Source: PALSA-555 sp963731625
Lineage (GTDB): Bacteria > Actinomycetota > Acidimicrobiia > IMCC26256 > PALSA-555
Direction: 5' to 3'
Assembly (NCBI GenBank): GCA_963731625.1
Contig: CAVSWH010000004.1
Span: 868,001-932,000 of the forward strand
DNA length: 64,000 bases
Part shown: positions 37,651 to 47,081 of the stretch, in pieces
How positions within the stretch are numbered: the first letter of the stretch is position 1
Layout of the letters: each line of letters starts with the position of its first letter
Translations under genes and position numbers: made by a program
The notes under the pieces: generated by a model
Told to the model about the DNA's origin: nothing
What the model saw: only the letters and a program-made list of their open reading frames with translations
Database searches by the model: none

Positions 37651-37838
37651 GCCGCGCCTGCAACGCCAGTCGACGACGCGACATGGGTCGGCTTGCCGGT
37701 CGCGTCGTTCTTGGCTCGTACCTCGCGGTGCACGGCGCCCAGAAGCTGTTCGGCGCGTTCGGCGGCCACGGCCTAGATGTAGATCCCAATGACGTTCGTC
37801 AGCCCGGGCCTCCCTGGAGACTGGCCACGGCCGCCTGA
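37647..37838 (+). pseudogene. DoxX-like N-terminal fragment
   Basis: GRLAGRVVLGSYLAVHGAQK and LFGAFGGHGLD are the first helix of DoxX membrane proteins. The frame then runs into unrelated sequence and stops, with no further membrane helices. Its ATG overlaps the YceI stop (ATGA). Confidence 0.65.
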
Positions 37839-37890
37839 CTGACGTGTCTGGTATCTACCACCGACGCGCCGCCCCCAGCGAGGAGCACCG

Positions 37891-38392
37891 ATGAGCGAAC
37901 CCGTCCCGGAGCTGGATCCCCGCTTCAGCGCCCCAGAGACGAACCCGACGAGCTGGGCCGACGCGCGCCGGGCGCTCGAGACCGCCGAGCTGTCCTGGAT
38001 CTCCACCGTCCGTCCCGACGGCCGACCCCACGTCATCCCGCTCCCCGCCGTCTGGCTCGAGGACCACCTGTACTTCGCGACAGGCGCCGGCGAGCAGAAG
38101 GCCCACAACCTCGCCGCCAACCCCCACGTCGTCCTCACCACCGGCTGCAACACGTGGGACCGAGGCCTCGACGTCCATGGTCGAGGGTGACGCCGAGCGC
38201 GTGACCGACCCTGCCCTCCTCGAGCGCCTGGCCGCGGCGTGGACGCACAAGTGGGACGGCCGCTGGCGCTATCGGGTCGCCGACGGCGCCTTCCACAACG
38301 ACGTGGGCACCGCCCTCGTCTTCTCGGTCGCGCCCACCAAGGTCCTCGCCTTCGGCAAGGGGACCTTCGCCCAAACGCGCTTCCGGCTCTGA
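37891..38392 (+). pseudogene. Pyridoxamine-phosphate-oxidase-fold (F420/FMN) protein, one frameshift
   Basis: First part from ATG 37891: TSWADARRALETAELSWIST then RPDGRPHVIPLPAVWLEDHL and GAGEQKAHNLAANPHVVLTT. A shift near 38175 moves to the next frame, which continues VEGDAERVTDPALLERLAAA, TALVFSVAPTKVLAFGKG and TFAQTRFRL-stop at 38392. Together this is a complete split-barrel FMN/F420-binding enzyme of the PPOX family. It may be functional if the shift is a sequencing error. Confidence 0.8.
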
Positions 38393-38634
38393 CCGGCAGT
38401 CCAGCCGAGAACGGCATCAACAGCCGACGGCCTCAAAAGGGCCTGTCCCACCCTTCGTGACCACTCAACCGCTCGGGGTGCTCCCGCTGCGTCTTCCCCG
38501 GTGACAGCGTGACTGGTCGCAGCGCGCGCGAGACGAGCGCGTCTCCTCTTTTCTGGCACGATCTCTCACTCCGTGCCTCGTGTCGTCGCGCTGGGCGGAT
38601 CGCGGCGCGACGCGACTCGTCAATGCATCTGTCG

Positions 38635-38910
38635 ATCGTTAGGGCATACGGAGGGCACGGCGAGGCGCGACGACGACCCGCGACAGAAGAGCTCGCCGAC
38701 GAAACGTCGGCTGACCAGCCATTCCGCTTGGTGGGCGTTGAGGGACTCGAACCCCCGCTCCCGCCTTGTAAGGGCGGTTCCGGCGCCCGCGATGACCCTG
38801 GTCACAGCCTCGATATCCGCTCTGACCTGCGCTGACGTTTGTCGTTGTTTGTCGTTGTTGCGCAACGTCTTTCAACATTCCACGGACCTGGCACGGACTT
38901 GGGACAGCAC
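38635..38910 (-). repeat. Attachment junction g: both arms and tRNA-Val 3' fragment (type 2)
   Basis: Left arm TTAGGGCATACGGAGGGCAC at 38639-38658, tRNA fragment 38732-38777, then CTGACCTGCGCTGAC and 10-bp iterons at 38837-38866 (GTTTGTCGTT twice, then GTTGCGCAAC), followed by ACGGACCTGGCACGGACTTG. Confidence 0.85.
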
Positions 38911-39111
38911 CAAGGAAGTGGGCGAGCCGTCGCCGCCAGGGCCCAACAGGGCAGCCCGAGATCCCGGTCGTTCCAGGCGGTGACCCGTCAGGGTGTCGGT
39001 TCGGCGTCGGAGTCGCCCTCGAACCCGTCGGCGACGGAGCGCAGGGTGGGGTGGGATCAAGTGGGAGCGGATGGGTGGGCAGCCCTCGGCAGCAGTTGCA
39101 GAGGAACCAAT

Positions 39112-40359
39112 TCAGTTTTCGCATGTGTCGCGGAGATACTGGGAATCGGCGCCGCCGTGGCCGGGGCGGTCCTCAGGTGCGACGAGCACGCAGTGCGTGC
39201 CTTTGTAGATGGTGGGAATGCATTTGTTGCAATGCACGCACAGCGACTCCTCGACCTCGCCGCGCTGCCACCGCAGGAGCAGATCAGGCTGCCGCAGGAG
39301 CGCGCGACCCATGGCAACGAACTCGAACCCGTCAGCGAGCGCGGCGTGGACGGTGTCGAGGCGGTTGATCCCACCGAGCAGCACGAGTGGCATGCGCAGG
39401 GCGGCGCGGAATTGACACGCGTACGAGAGGAAGTATGCCTCCTCAAACGGATACGAGCGCAGGAACCGTTTGCCCATGAGTTTGAAGCCGGCTCGCAGCG
39501 GCTGCGAGAACACCTTCGCCATCTCCTCGATCGGCGCCTCGCCGCGGAAGAGGTACATCGGGTTCTTCAGCGAGCTGCCGCCGGTCAGTTCGAGCGCATC
39601 GAGCACGCCGTCGGATTCGAGGAGTTGTGCCGCCTGGAGACTCTCGTCGAGCCAGATGCCGCCGGTGTAACCATCGGCCATGTTGAACTTGGCCAGAACC
39701 GTCATATCCGCCCCGACTGCCTCCCGCACGGCCTGCGCGACCTGACGAGGAAACACGACCCGGTTGCGAATGCTGCCGCCCCATCGGTCGGTGCGCTTGT
39801 TGAGCGCCGGGCTCAGGAACACGCTGAGCAGGTAATTGTGTCCCAGGTGGAGTTCGATCGCGTCGAAGCCCGCGTCGCGCAACACGACGGCGGCGTCACG
39901 GAAGTCGCGGGTGATGCGCTCAAGGTCGTCGTCAGTCACGGCCTTGGTGAACTTCATCGCCAGCGGGCTGAAGATCCGCGATGGCGCCAGCCCGGTCTCA
40001 GCGGTGCCGGCAGCGACGGGACCCGCGTGCCCAAGCTGGGCCGAGACCGCCGCCCCCTGTGCGTGCACCGCCTCGCGCAGCCGCGCGAGCCCTGGCAGAG
40101 CCTCGGGCCGCACAACGATCTCCGCCGGCGCGCCACGACCGTCCTCTGACACGGCCGTGTAGGCGAGCGTGGTCAAGCCCACTCCTCCGGCGGCCATGAC
40201 CCGGTGGAACTCGATCAACCGACCGCTGACGAGGTTGTCGACCGCCATCCCCTCAAACGTTGCCGCCTTGAGGAATCGGTTCCGGAGGCGGGTGGGCCCC
40301 AGCCACGCTGGGGCGAAAGGGTCGATCGTCTCGCCGGAGATCCTCACAGCGTGACGCAC
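39112..40359 (-). CDS. Old-yellow-enzyme-family NADH:flavin oxidoreductase
   Basis: 415 residues, TIM-barrel flavoenzyme. TRLRNRFLKAATFEGMA is the FMN-binding first strand, AQLGHAG the second motif, and FDAIELHLGHNYLLSVFLSP with NKRTDRWGGSIRNR the conserved active-site block (HxxN/H-type pair). C-terminal CVHCNKCIP is a partial Fe-S-like cysteine group; the 4Fe-4S cluster set of the larger family is incomplete. Reduces activated alkenes, often in cyclic compound breakdown. First gene of the 13-kb catabolic cassette. Confidence 0.92.
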   Translation of the reverse strand: MRHAVRISGETIDPFAPAWLGPTRLRNRFLKAATFEGMAVDNLVSGRLIEFHRVMAAGGVGLTTLAYTAVSEDGRGAPAEIVVRPEALPGLARLREAVHAQGAAVSAQLGHAGPVAAGTAETGLAPSRIFSPLAMKFTKAVTDDDLERITRDFRDAAVVLRDAGFDAIELHLGHNYLLSVFLSPALNKRTDRWGGSIRNRVVFPRQVAQAVREAVGADMTVLAKFNMADGYTGGIWLDESLQAAQLLESDGVLDALELTGGSSLKNPMYLFRGEAPIEEMAKVFSQPLRAGFKLMGKRFLRSYPFEEAYFLSYACQFRAALRMPLVLLGGINRLDTVHAALADGFEFVAMGRALLRQPDLLLRWQRGEVEESLCVHCNKCIPTIYKGTHCVLVAPEDRPGHGGADSQYLRDTCEN

Positions 40360-40441
40360 TGCGGACGGAGCGAATCGTCGCCCAGATCGGTGAAACGCTG
40401 GCTGTTGAAGCCCTCAACGTTCTGGTACGCGACGTGTACGG

Positions 40442-41803
40442 TCAACTCGAGCTGAGGTCGAGTTTCACGTGCACGACTCCGTTCTTCGGGCAGTCGAACG
40501 TACCCGGTTTGGTCGGTTCTACCCGGACGAACTTGCCGTTCTGGACCTGATTCAGGACGTGGCAGGGGCCGATCGTGCGTGCGGCGAGGTCGATGGGGCT
40601 GTACATCCCGTCGGCATTGAAGCTGTGGAACTTGTTGAGTTGGTCCAGCAGCGCCTTGCGGGTCAGCGCATTGTTGCCGCCCTGCTTCACGACAGCGTTG
40701 ACAGCGTCTCGGAAGGCGACGGCGGCGACCCACGAGTACACCGCGCCGAGCTCTCCGGCCTTGGTCGGGCCGGTGTACTGGTAGAAGTTGGCGAGCATTT
40801 GGTTGGCGTTGCGGTCGGCGGCGTTGAGGAACGGAAGATAGAGGGTGTCGGCGTACTGGCCTTCAACGTCCGTGCCGCCCTGTTGGAGCAGCTGGGGGTC
40901 ATAGCACTGGGTTCCGCAGTCCCAGACCTTGACCGAGGTGATTCCTTGGAGTTTCGCCTCTCGGCGCAGCGCGACGGTCATGTTGAAGGCGCCGGCGGCT
41001 TGCGCGTACGTGGAGTTGTCGTTCCGGATGGCCTGCGCGATCGGCGTATAGCTGCTTTGTGGTGCCGAGGTAGGGAGGTTGAAGTCCTCGTCGGACTTGA
41101 TGCCGACGGCTCGCATCTGGCCGAGGCCGCTTGCGAATGAGGCGTCTCGGGCTGCTTTCAGGTCTGCGCCGAAGACATAGACACCGTGGAGGTCCTTGCC
41201 GTACTTCTTCTGGTAGTAGTCGGCACGTCCCACGCTGGCCTGATAGGTCTGAGGATGCTGATCTTTCGTCGGACAGAGCACTTCCGGGGGTGAGACGGGG
41301 AAGGTGATCGGCGAGCACTGCTGGGCGATCGTGGTGGTCAAGAATGGGATGTCAGGCAGGCCGGTGGCCTGGCCGGCTTGATCCTTGCAGGCCAGCTGGT
41401 CGTCGACGTTGCTGAGAAACAGCGCGGCAGTGCCGACCATCGCGAAGTCCTGGCTGCAGGCTTGGATGACGGCGTTCCGTGCGTCGCTGTCGCTGAGGTG
41501 CAAATCGATGAAGTCGACGACGAGCTTGCGGCCCGCGAGCCCACCGTGAGCATTGATGTATCTGGCGAAGCCCTCCACCGCGTCGCGTGACCCTTGGAAG
41601 AGCCCCGGTGCGGCCGGGGTGTCGACGTCGGCGATCACTGCGATTCGGATCGTGGTGGCGGTCACGCCGACCTCGGTGGCCGTTGTCGCGCCACCCGTCG
41701 ACTGGGCCGTCGCGGCGGGCATGACAACGCTTATCGCGAGCACGATCGCGGCGGTCAACACTGCCCAGCGGCTCGCGCGCACGCCAACGTCAGCCATCTC
41801 CAA
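40442..41803 (-). CDS. Branched-chain-amino-acid-type ABC solute-binding protein
   Basis: 453 residues. Signal peptide AVLTAAIVLAISVVMPAATA. Mature part TTIRIAVIADVDTPAAPGLF, GSRDAVEGFARYINAHGGLA and GRKLVVDFIDLHLSDSDA is the periplasmic-binding-protein fold 6 (LivK-like). Six or more Cys suggest disulfides. No permease or ATPase gene is adjacent, so it is an orphan binding protein. A TetR-type palindrome lies 30 bp upstream. Confidence 0.9.
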   Translation of the reverse strand: MEMADVGVRASRWAVLTAAIVLAISVVMPAATAQSTGGATTATEVGVTATTIRIAVIADVDTPAAPGLFQGSRDAVEGFARYINAHGGLAGRKLVVDFIDLHLSDSDARNAVIQACSQDFAMVGTAALFLSNVDDQLACKDQAGQATGLPDIPFLTTTIAQQCSPITFPVSPPEVLCPTKDQHPQTYQASVGRADYYQKKYGKDLHGVYVFGADLKAARDASFASGLGQMRAVGIKSDEDFNLPTSAPQSSYTPIAQAIRNDNSTYAQAAGAFNMTVALRREAKLQGITSVKVWDCGTQCYDPQLLQQGGTDVEGQYADTLYLPFLNAADRNANQMLANFYQYTGPTKAGELGAVYSWVAAVAFRDAVNAVVKQGGNNALTRKALLDQLNKFHSFNADGMYSPIDLAARTIGPCHVLNQVQNGKFVRVEPTKPGTFDCPKNGVVHVKLDLSSS

Positions 41804-41832
41804 CCCCCCGGACGACCGGCAAGGCCACGATC

Positions 41833-41845
41833 ATAACGATGTTAT
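41833..41845. promoter_or_regulatory. ATAAC-GAT-GTTAT inverted repeat (operator 1)
   Basis: Perfect 5+5 palindrome with a 3-bp spacer, 30 bp upstream of the solute-binding gene start. The same half sites recur at 43592-43604. Best explained as the binding site of the TetR protein at 41933-42559. Confidence 0.65.
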
Positions 41846-41932
41846 ATTCTGAGCGTCAAGTCCCGCCGGGTTCGTCGCCGGGTGGGTGGTCGGCGCTGGC
41901 CCTGACTCGGTCCCCGGCTTGTGCCGCGTCGG

Positions 41933-42559
41933 TCAGGTGCGGCCTTTGGTTGGTCTGAGCGAACCAACGAGGCGATCGGTCAGCTTGGCGAGGACGCCGG
42001 GCTTGGGTAGTTCAATGTCGAGTGCTTCGAGCACGCCGAGCCCGAGTTCGGCGGCCCACATGAACATCATCAGCCCGACTGGATCGACGTCGGGATCAAG
42101 GCTTTGTTCTTTCCAGGTCTGGCGGTACAGCGCTGCCCACTCGCGCTGCTTCGAGACGACCACCTCGTGGAGCAGCTCGCGGACGTCGTCGTCGACTCGT
42201 GCGGCTGCCGCTCCCTCGACGAGGAGGGCACGAAGCGCGGCACGTTTGCGGTAATCCGCGAAGTTGTGGGCGAGATATTCGGCTAGATCTCTCTCTTCGT
42301 AGGACTCGCCCCCGTGTCTCTCGAGGTCGAGGCCGATGCGCCACTTCACCGCCTCCCCGAGTAGGTGCGCCTTGTTCTGAAAGTGTCCGTAGATCGCTCC
42401 GCTGGTCATGTCGGAGCGCTCTGCGAGGTCTCGAACCGATGTCGCTCCATAGCCGTCGTCGACAAACGACTCGGCCACGGACTCAATCAAGTTCGCGCGG
42501 GTTATGCGAGCCTTCGCGGTTGTACGCGGGTCAACCCCCGCGCGACTGGCGCGCTTCAC
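41933..42559 (-). CDS. TetR-family regulator of the catabolic cassette
   Basis: 208 residues. Helix-turn-helix: TRANLIESVAESFVDDGYGA, TSVRDLAERSDMTSGAIYGH and FQNKAHLLGEAV. The C-terminal ligand domain contains ALRALLVEGAAAARVDDDVR and ends LTDRLVGSLRP. It sits between the two matching palindromes at 41833 and 43592, which flank its neighbours, so it likely represses the solute-binding gene on one side and the divergent SDR pair on the other. Confidence 0.9.
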   Translation of the reverse strand: MKRASRAGVDPRTTAKARITRANLIESVAESFVDDGYGATSVRDLAERSDMTSGAIYGHFQNKAHLLGEAVKWRIGLDLERHGGESYEERDLAEYLAHNFADYRKRAALRALLVEGAAAARVDDDVRELLHEVVVSKQREWAALYRQTWKEQSLDPDVDPVGLMMFMWAAELGLGVLEALDIELPKPGVLAKLTDRLVGSLRPTKGRT

Positions 42560-42628
42560 GCTGCTCCCGAGGTCTGCCTAGCTTCGGCGGTTCCAGCCTA
42601 TGAGGGTCCGATGCCAAATCGCCACGCA

Positions 42629-43561
42629 TCACCGCCGCCACATTGGACTCTGTTGCGGCCCCGATGTGGCCCTGCGCATGCCGAGCCATCTGTTCGATCC
42701 GTGGCGCGAGGTCACCCGGTTGCCAATCCGCCAGAGCTCCCGTCCGTCGAGCGAACGCACCGGTCGGTCAAGGTCCCTGAGGAGCTGCAAACTCAGCGCG
42801 ATACGGCCCGTCATGAGCTCGGGATCGCCCGTGCAGAGCGCGAGCGCGGCCTCCGCCATCGTCTCCAACGGCTCATAGAGATATGCCTCCAGGTTCGAGT
42901 ACTCGACCAGTACCTCGGTGGCCGCGGCGGCTTGCGGGGCCAGGGTGTTCACGGCGATGCCGTCGGCGTACAGTTCGGCGGCAAGGCTGAGCGACCACCG
43001 GTTCAGGAACGCCTTCGAACCGCCATAGATCGTGCCCTGCATCGTCGGGTTGTTCGCCAGAAACGGCGGTCCGCTCGGCTCCACTGCTGTCTGGGATGAG
43101 ATGTTGAGGATCCAGCCCTGCTGCCGTGCACGCATCGAGGGCAGGATGCGGCGGGTCAGCTGCCACGGCGCCCAGAAGTTCAATTCGAGCACCGTCGCGA
43201 TCGCCGCGTCGCTCCACTCGAGAAAAGGTCGGAAGGCTCCTGCTGCCGCGTTGTTGACCAGGATGTCGATTGGTCCGAGCTCGGCCTCGACGCGATCGAT
43301 GAGTTCGGCTCGGTCTCGGTCGGGACGGGCGAGGTCGAAGGGCACCGCGACGGCCCTGCCGCCATGCCGCGTGATGTCGTCGTGGGTTGCCGCCAGCGTG
43401 CCGAGATGCTCCAGGCTGGATCGGGGTCGGGCGCAGATAGCGACCGCGGCGCCCTCGGCGGCCAGCCGCGTGGCGATGGCTTTCCCGATACCCCGGCTCG
43501 CGCCGGTCACGAGCGCGACCCGCCCGGCGCAGGTGCCGGGCCGGGGTCCTGTCGGCGACAT
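42629..43561 (-). CDS. Short-chain dehydrogenase/reductase
   Basis: 310 residues. RVALVTGASRGIGKAIATRL is the TGxxxGxG NAD(P) motif; DILVNNAAAGAF, LNISSQTAVEP (Ser) and IYGGSKAFLNRW (YxxxK) give NNAxA and the catalytic Ser-Tyr-Lys. The C-terminal 60 residues are longer than in a classical SDR. Divergent from the next SDR across operator 2. Confidence 0.92.
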   Translation of the reverse strand: MSPTGPRPGTCAGRVALVTGASRGIGKAIATRLAAEGAAVAICARPRSSLEHLGTLAATHDDITRHGGRAVAVPFDLARPDRDRAELIDRVEAELGPIDILVNNAAAGAFRPFLEWSDAAIATVLELNFWAPWQLTRRILPSMRARQQGWILNISSQTAVEPSGPPFLANNPTMQGTIYGGSKAFLNRWSLSLAAELYADGIAVNTLAPQAAAATEVLVEYSNLEAYLYEPLETMAEAALALCTGDPELMTGRIALSLQLLRDLDRPVRSLDGRELWRIGNRVTSRHGSNRWLGMRRATSGPQQSPMWRR

Positions 43562-43591
43562 CGAGCTCCCTCTCGGGTCCGCACACCGAAT

Positions 43592-43604
43592 ATAACGCTG
43601 TTAT
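43592..43604. promoter_or_regulatory. ATAAC-GCT-GTTAT inverted repeat (operator 2)
   Basis: Identical half sites to 41833-41845, in the 70-bp gap between two divergent SDR genes. Both copies fall in promoter positions, which argues against chance. Confidence 0.65.
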
Positions 43605-43631
43605 CATACGCGTGACGGACCGGGAGGGTGT

Positions 43632-44407
43632 GTGGTTTCGACCAGCCGACTGTTCGACCTCGCCGGGAAGGTCGCGATCGTCACCGGCTCGACCAAGGGC
43701 ATCGGTCGGGCAATGGCGGAGGGCCTCGCCGACGCGGGCGCCTCGGTCGTGATCAGCAGCAGGCAAGCGGATCGCTGCGCCGACGTCGCCGAGCAGATCA
43801 CAGCCGCAACAAGCTCGACGACCCTCGGACTGGCCTGTCACGTCGGGGAGTGGGACTCGATCCCGGCCTTCGTCGACACCGTCATGGATCGTCTCGGACG
43901 CATCGACGTCCTCGTCAACAACGCCGGGATCAACCCGGCCCGCATGAACGTGTCGGCCATGACGCTCGAGTATTGGCGCAAGCTGTTCGCGGTGAACGTC
44001 GAGGGCCCGCTCCGGATGTGCCAGTGCGTCGCACCGATCATGCGCGACGAAGGCGGTGGCAGCATCATCAACGTCGCGAGCATGGCCGCGTACCACCCGG
44101 ACCTGAGATCTGCGCCTACGGCGTGTCCAAGGCCGCGCTCGCCAACCTGACCCTGAGCATGGCGCAGCAGTTCGCACCCTGGGGCGTCCGTGTCAACCTC
44201 CTCGCTCCCGGCCCTTTCATGAGCGCGATGGTCGAAGGCGGGAAACGAACCGCACCCGGCTTCAAAGACCTGATCGCTCGCGGCACCCTCATGCAGCGCA
44301 TCGCCGATCCCAACGAGATTGTTGGTCCCGTCGTCTATCTCGCAAGCGACGCGTCGTCGTTCGTGACCGCCGATGACCTCTCAGTTGCTGGCGGCATGCA
44401 GAAGTGA
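43632..44407 (+). pseudogene. Short-chain dehydrogenase, one frameshift
   Basis: GTG start. KVAIVTGSTKGIGRAMAEGL, DVLVNNAGINPARMN and SIINVASMAAYHP in the first frame; after a shift near 44107 the next frame gives EICAYGVSKAALANLTLSMA (YxxxK) and ends FVTADDLSVAGGMQK. The whole enzyme of about 258 residues is otherwise complete, with all catalytic residues present. Confidence 0.85.
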
Positions 44408-44420
44408 ACTGGAGGTATCG

Positions 44421-44531
44421 GTGACGATCGTCCTGCTCACCTCGGAGCCCCTCAACGGCATCTCGCCCAATCATGCCGACTTCGACCATGTGTGGTCGGC
44501 CGCGAAGGTCCTGGTCTCGGAGCCGGCATGA
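44421..44531 (+). CDS. 36-residue open frame upstream of amidohydrolase
   Basis: GTG start preceded by GGAGG; reads TIVLLTSEPLNGISPNHADF then DHVWSAAKVLVSEPA, and its TGA overlaps the amidohydrolase ATG (ATGA). Could be a leader peptide coupling translation or the remnant of a deleted gene. I recognise no family. Confidence 0.4.
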   Translation: MTIVLLTSEPLNGISPNHADFDHVWSAAKVLVSEPA

Positions 44532-45728
44532 GCCGGCGTTACACGCTTATCTCGGCGGACTGTCATGCCGGCGCCAATCATGACGGCTATCGCCAGTATC
44601 TCGAATTCGAGGTACCTCGACGCATTCGACGCCTGGCGAGGCGAATACCGCAACCCGTTCAAGGACCTCACCGCTGGCACCCGGGACCGGAATCGGAACG
44701 ATGACCGTCGGATCGCCGAGCTCGAAGCCGACGGCATCGTCGCCGAGGTGATCTTCCCGAACACGATCCCGCCGTTTTTCCCGACCGGTGCGATCGTGGC
44801 TCGTCCACCCAAACCCGACGAGTACGAACTACGCCTGGCCGGGATCCGAGCGCACAACCGGTGGCTCGCAGACTGGTGCGTGTCGCATCCCGAACGGCGA
44901 GCGGGGATCGGACAGATCTTTCTCAACAATCTCGACGACACGATCGCCGACGTGCGCTGGTGTCACCAGCATGGGCTTCGCGGCGGGATCCTGCTGCCTC
45001 CGGTGCCCGACGACATGAAGAATCTTGAGCCGCTGTTCTCACCCGCCTATGACCGGCTTTGGGCCGAATGCCAGGACCTCGGTGTTGTCGTCAACACCCA
45101 CTCGGGTGGTGCTGGCGCACCGGACTATGGCTCCTATCGAGCGTCGAGCCTCGCGTGGATCGCCGAGACGACTTTCTTTTCCCGCCGGCCGCTGACCCAC
45201 ATGCTGATCAGTGGAGCCTTCGAGCGATACCCCGACCTCCAATTCGCGCTGACCGAACAAGGATGCGCGGGATCCCCGACGTGCTGGCAATGCTCGATCG
45301 GTTCCATGAGCAGATGCGCGCCACGGGACGAATTTGGCGAACTCAAGTACCAGCCCGATGAGATCCCGCCGTTGCGACCCAGCGAGTACTTCGCCCGCAA
45401 CTGCTGGGTCGGCGTGAGTTTCCCCTCACCAACCGAAGCCGCGGCGCGTCACGCCATCGGCATCGACCGGTTCATGTGGGGCAGCGACTATCCCCACGAC
45501 GAATCCACTTATCCGAACACCCGCGAGGCGTTGCGGCGGTCGTTTCGCGGTGCTACACCCCACGAACTCGATCGTGTGCTCGGACGCAACGCAGCGGCGC
45601 TCTACCGGTTCGACCTCGACGCCCTGGCGCCCATCGCCCAGCGCCACGGCCCAACAGCCGAGGAACTCGCCGAACCCTATGACGGAATCCCAGAGGGCAA
45701 CCGCAGCCCGGCCTTCGCTGCCGCCTGA
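44528..45728 (+). pseudogene. Amidohydrolase-2 family enzyme, three frameshifts
   Basis: Starts MSRRYTLISADCHAGANHDG, the metal-binding HxD-type strand, then shifts near 44612 to the main frame (RYLDAFDAWRGEYRNPF). Two further compensating shifts occur near 45265 and 45335, with GIPDVLAMLDRFHEQMRATG readable between them. MWGSDYPHDESTYPNTREAL carries the conserved Asp. About 400 residues in total. Same superfamily as the gene at 5543 but clearly different. Confidence 0.8.
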
Positions 45729-45855
45729 GGACGTCGGCCTCGTAGTGCTCTGGCGAATGGCACCCGAGCAACGAATGCCGACGCCGCGCACCGAGCATCC
45801 CGTCAGCCGCGAGGCGCCACCCGCTGGCGCCTCCCTTCGACCCGAGCACGCCCTC

Positions 45856-47011
45856 CTAGTCGGCTAGCAGCGGGTCTTGCATACGACGGAACGGTTCGGC
45901 GATGTTCTCGCACAGGAACGCGGCACGTCGTTCCTGATCGAGAGCCGCCAAGTGCTCGCGGTAATAGGTGGTCGGTTCGGGGTTGCCCTCAAAGTGCGGA
46001 AAGTCTGATGAGAACACGGCGCACTCGGGCAGGTAGTCGATGACTGGAAGCGGTGACTGGTGCTCATGCGGCAGTGGCGTGATGCGAACATTGCGGCGGA
46101 TGTAGTCGCTGGGCTTGAGCGGGAATGGATAGGACCCAAGGAAGAGTTCTGACTCTCGGCGCAGCCGGCTGTCCATGTGCGCCACGGTCGACGGCAGCCA
46201 ACCAATGTTGAGCTCGGCCAGCAGCACCACCAGGTGCGGATGACGCTCGAACACTCCTCCGAACACTAGGGCGTTCAGGAGCACCTGAGCGGATCGATGG
46301 GTCTGCGAGCTTCCGATCTGGCGGAGCGCGTAGAGGTCGCCGCCGGTGTTCGCCCATCCGGGGTCGAATTGAGCGGGATTGAAGCCCACGTGCACCAGCG
46401 CCCCCATGCCGAGATCGGCAGCGGCCGACCACAGGCGATCGAAGTCGGGGTGCATCGCCGGCTTGCCATCGATTGGACCCGACCCGATCAAGAAGACCCT
46501 GCTCCCCCGATGGCGCATGCGGGTCAGCTCACCGATCGCAGAGTCGAGATCCGTCAGGTCCAGCGCCGTGACTGGAAACAGCCGCTCCTCGTACCCGTCG
46601 AGCTGATCGGCAAGCCACGTGTTACAGGCCGTGATGACGTCACGCGCCAAGTCCGCGGTCCTCGAGGAAGCGAGCCCACGTGATGCCCTCGACGCAGATG
46701 ATGTTCTGCACGTCGATTTCCGACCCGGTCGAGCCATTCGATGCGGCCCGCAGCGTCCGCGGCCGGGTGCTGGACCGCTGTCCTTGAAGCCCTCGGCCTT
46801 CTCTTTGCCCATGATCGCCCGAATGCCCGGCGGGACAAGCCGTCCATCGGCGGCCACTGTTGGCGCGGCACCCCACGAAGCAGGTCTCCGCTGACGAAGG
46901 CGACGAGCCGCTCCTCATATGCGAACTCCGGCATCCGTGCCCGGCTTGCGGAAGATCATCGAGCGAGCCGTTGCCTGGCTCGAAGTGTGCATCGACGTCC
47001 ACGATCGGCAT
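45856..47011 (-). pseudogene. Second amidohydrolase of the cassette, N-terminus frameshifted
   Basis: The ATG at 47011 gives MPIVDVDAHFEPGNGSLDDL (HxD-like DAHFEP), then two or more shifts between 46930 and 46640; from there a long open frame runs DVITACNTWLADQLDGYEER, ALVHVGFNPAQFD, FERHPHLVVLLAELNIGWLP and FSSDFPHFEGNPEP to the stop. Convergent with the first amidohydrolase. Confidence 0.8.
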
Positions 47012-47081
47012 CCGGCACCTCCGACCGTTGCCAGTTGTTGCGTCAGATCATCGTCGTCGCTCTCGACACAGCGGAGGCTCC

